Made by a program: the position numbers and the translations under genes. The notes beneath the pieces are model-generated. The model did not search any database, had not been told where the DNA came from, and was given only the letters and a program-made list of their open reading frames with translations. Shown piece after piece: positions 62,654 through 64,000 of a stretch of DNA of 64,000 nucleotides; the first letter of the stretch is position 1, and each line of letters opens with the position of its first letter. This DNA comes from Phytophthora colocasiae (Eukaryota; Oomycota; Peronosporomycetes; Peronosporales; Peronosporaceae): contig JAGKQI010000099.1 in NCBI GenBank assembly GCA_018806915.1, positions 992,001-1,056,000 on the forward strand. Direction: 5' to 3'.

Positions 62654-64000
62654 ATGATGTCGGATGTCGATGATAGAGATCAACCGAAATGTCCAACTCC
62701 AATGACCAGCAATGTGCTACACGACTCTCCTCCAATGAAATCAACTGCGATCAAGCCTTCTGCTATTCTTCAATGGCTGGAGGAGAAAACATCGATGCTG
62801 AACTGTATTCTTCTTGGTTGTCCGTGGTCTGGATGGGCGTTTGTGTACGTCGTACTACTCCTCGTCTTCTTCATGTACCGGTGCACTGCAATCCGTTCAC
62901 TGATCCAGATGTACGCATCGACTGAAGATGCTACAGCTGAAGTCGTTCTGGCGGCTCTGGGTCTCGGCTTCTTGGAAGATTTTGTGTGCACGACGTACTT
63001 TGTGTGTATTTTGTGGCTCTACGACACGTTTGCAGCCAATTTCTTCTGCACAAACTTCGCTACCAAGACTTTGACTTTCCTCTTCTCGTGGCTGCTCTTT
63101 GTCGCTACAATGGTGCCATTTGTGGCCGATGTAGTGATCGTTCGACTGCGCGATGTGAGATTCACGTTCGCTCTAGTATCAATGGCAATTGAGGAAAAAG
63201 ACCACGCTGATGCCATGGCCGTGTCGAGTTCGCAGATAACCGAAGCGTATTTGAACGTGGCTGCTCTTGTGCTAGTGGCTACAGGCTTTGCCGGTATGCG
63301 TAGTACGCAAGCCTGGACAGATCTCTCAAGCTGGAATCCGACCAATTTGCCATTGCTTTGTGATGATTCACGTGCACTTCACACACAAAAATTCCATGAT
63401 GAGGTGAATCAATGTGAAGATGAAGCCGATGACAGTACAAGCGAACAGGCTGAACTGGTTCCAACCCTTGAAGTTGACCGCCATACTGTCAATTCTTCTC
63501 GGTATTCCATCGTTGCTATCCATGAGGACGGGGAGTTGGTAGATTCCAATATCAAGGACACGGCTCCAGTTTCAAGTCAAGGTCCCAGTAGAAAGCTCAA
63601 GTTTCGAGAGCTTTTCATCCGGAGTACTGGTCTCTTCATCGGTCTCGTGTTGCTTCCTCTGTTTGTGGTCGCTTTGAGTCGTGCAAGTCCTCCTCTTGTA
63701 GCGTATTCGGCACTTAACACGACGTTGAACGAGTTCTTCTGCCACGTTTTGGAGCCTACTGGGGTGGAGACTACGCCATTAGCTCAGGACTCGTCTCGTT
63801 CTTGGGCTGAAGATTTTATCGACAAGAACGAGAAGCATACATTACTAGGAAATGACACGTTATATCGGCGTACGATGGGATTCCAGGGAGATCTCGCTTT
63901 CGACGTGAACGTCAGTGAAAAGGACCCTCCAAACGTAATTCTTCTTGTGGTCGAATCCTACCGGTATCATGATTCCCACTATCTTGTGGGTGATCAAGAC
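62654..64000 (+). CDS. LTA-synthase-like membrane sulfatase, paralogue E (3' end outside window)
   Basis: The frame is open from the ATG at 62654 (a second ATG follows directly) to the window end, 449 codons. The N-terminal tail (SDVDDRDQPKCPTP) leads to hydrophobic segments WSGWAFVYVVLLLVFFMYRC, ALGLGFLEDFVCTTYFVCIL, FLFSWLLFVATMVPFVADVV and, later, GLFIGLVLLPLFVVALSRA. The sulfatase domain begins before the cut, with the metal-binding Glu in LLVVESYRYHDSHYLVG. ESY replaces ESF. The nucleophile Thr and the DH motif lie beyond the window. No intron is needed. It is a fifth paralogue in the same cluster. Confidence 0.85.
   Translation, partial: MMSDVDDRDQPKCPTPMTSNVLHDSPPMKSTAIKPSAILQWLEEKTSMLNCILLGCPWSGWAFVYVVLLLVFFMYRCTAIRSLIQMYASTEDATAEVVLAALGLGFLEDFVCTTYFVCILWLYDTFAANFFCTNFATKTLTFLFSWLLFVATMVPFVADVVIVRLRDVRFTFALVSMAIEEKDHADAMAVSSSQITEAYLNVAALVLVATGFAGMRSTQAWTDLSSWNPTNLPLLCDDSRALHTQKFHDEVNQCEDEADDSTSEQAELVPTLEVDRHTVNSSRYSIVAIHEDGELVDSNIKDTAPVSSQGPSRKLKFRELFIRSTGLFIGLVLLPLFVVALSRASPPLVAYSALNTTLNEFFCHVLEPTGVETTPLAQDSSRSWAEDFIDKNEKHTLLGNDTLYRRTMGFQGDLAFDVNVSEKDPPNVILLVVESYRYHDSHYLVGDQD

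Overview
The window looks like nuclear DNA of an oomycete, most likely Phytophthora or a close relative. The grounds are a Crinkler/RHS-type NTPase-nuclease gene with a 62-bp intron, oomycete-type initiator (Inr) motifs upstream of several genes, long Ty3/Gypsy elements of oomycete type, and a family of LTA-synthase-like membrane sulfatases. Roughly two thirds of the window is transposable elements. I saw no tRNA, rRNA or CRISPR array.

Layout. (1) 1-24503: a composite of a Ty3/Gypsy family called X here. It consists of a 3' half copy (X1), an LTR, 8 bp of leftover polypurine tract, a second LTR, then a complete copy (X2: gag, pol, antisense ORF, 3' LTR). (2) 24504-29671: remains of another LTR element with a 189-bp LTR, a decayed LINE and a small hairpin MITE. 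(3) 30032-37798: a Crinkler-like gene, then two divergent LTA-synthase-like genes (A, B). (4) 38724-52427: a complete 13.7-kb Ty3/Gypsy element of a second family, Y, on the minus strand, with 429-bp LTRs and a 4-bp target duplication GCAC. (5) 52428-55500: decayed Harbinger-like and hAT-like fragments. (6) 55692-64000: three more LTA-synthase-like genes (C, D, E; E runs off the end) and a small gene resembling TatA/TatB. Element Y and the DNA transposon debris now lie between the two halves of what looks like one LTA-synthase-like cluster.

The most interesting material is how the two Gypsy families are built. Each has a long ORF on the opposite strand between pol and the 3' LTR: up to 946 codons in X2 and 544 in Y. 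The encoded proteins are rich in acidic and basic tracts. Each family shows a different predicted recoding signal at the gag-pol junction. X has a -1 frameshift heptamer just before the gag stop, with a hairpin 6 nt downstream. Y has gag and pol in one frame separated by a single UGA, followed by an 8-nt spacer and a classical H-type pseudoknot. Y also has a third sense ORF encoding a multi-pass membrane protein in the env position, which ends inside the LTR. The Y antisense ORF has a near-perfect oomycete Inr 55 bp before its ATG. In X, the original RNase H has lost two catalytic acids and a complete second, archaeal-type RNase H follows it. X also carries a degenerate word (TCYGRYGWACA) through LTR, gag, pol and antisense ORF.

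Limits: everything was read by eye from one sequence. Starts of several retroelement ORFs are uncertain, RNA structures were paired by hand without energies, and family assignments rest on motifs rather than searches.
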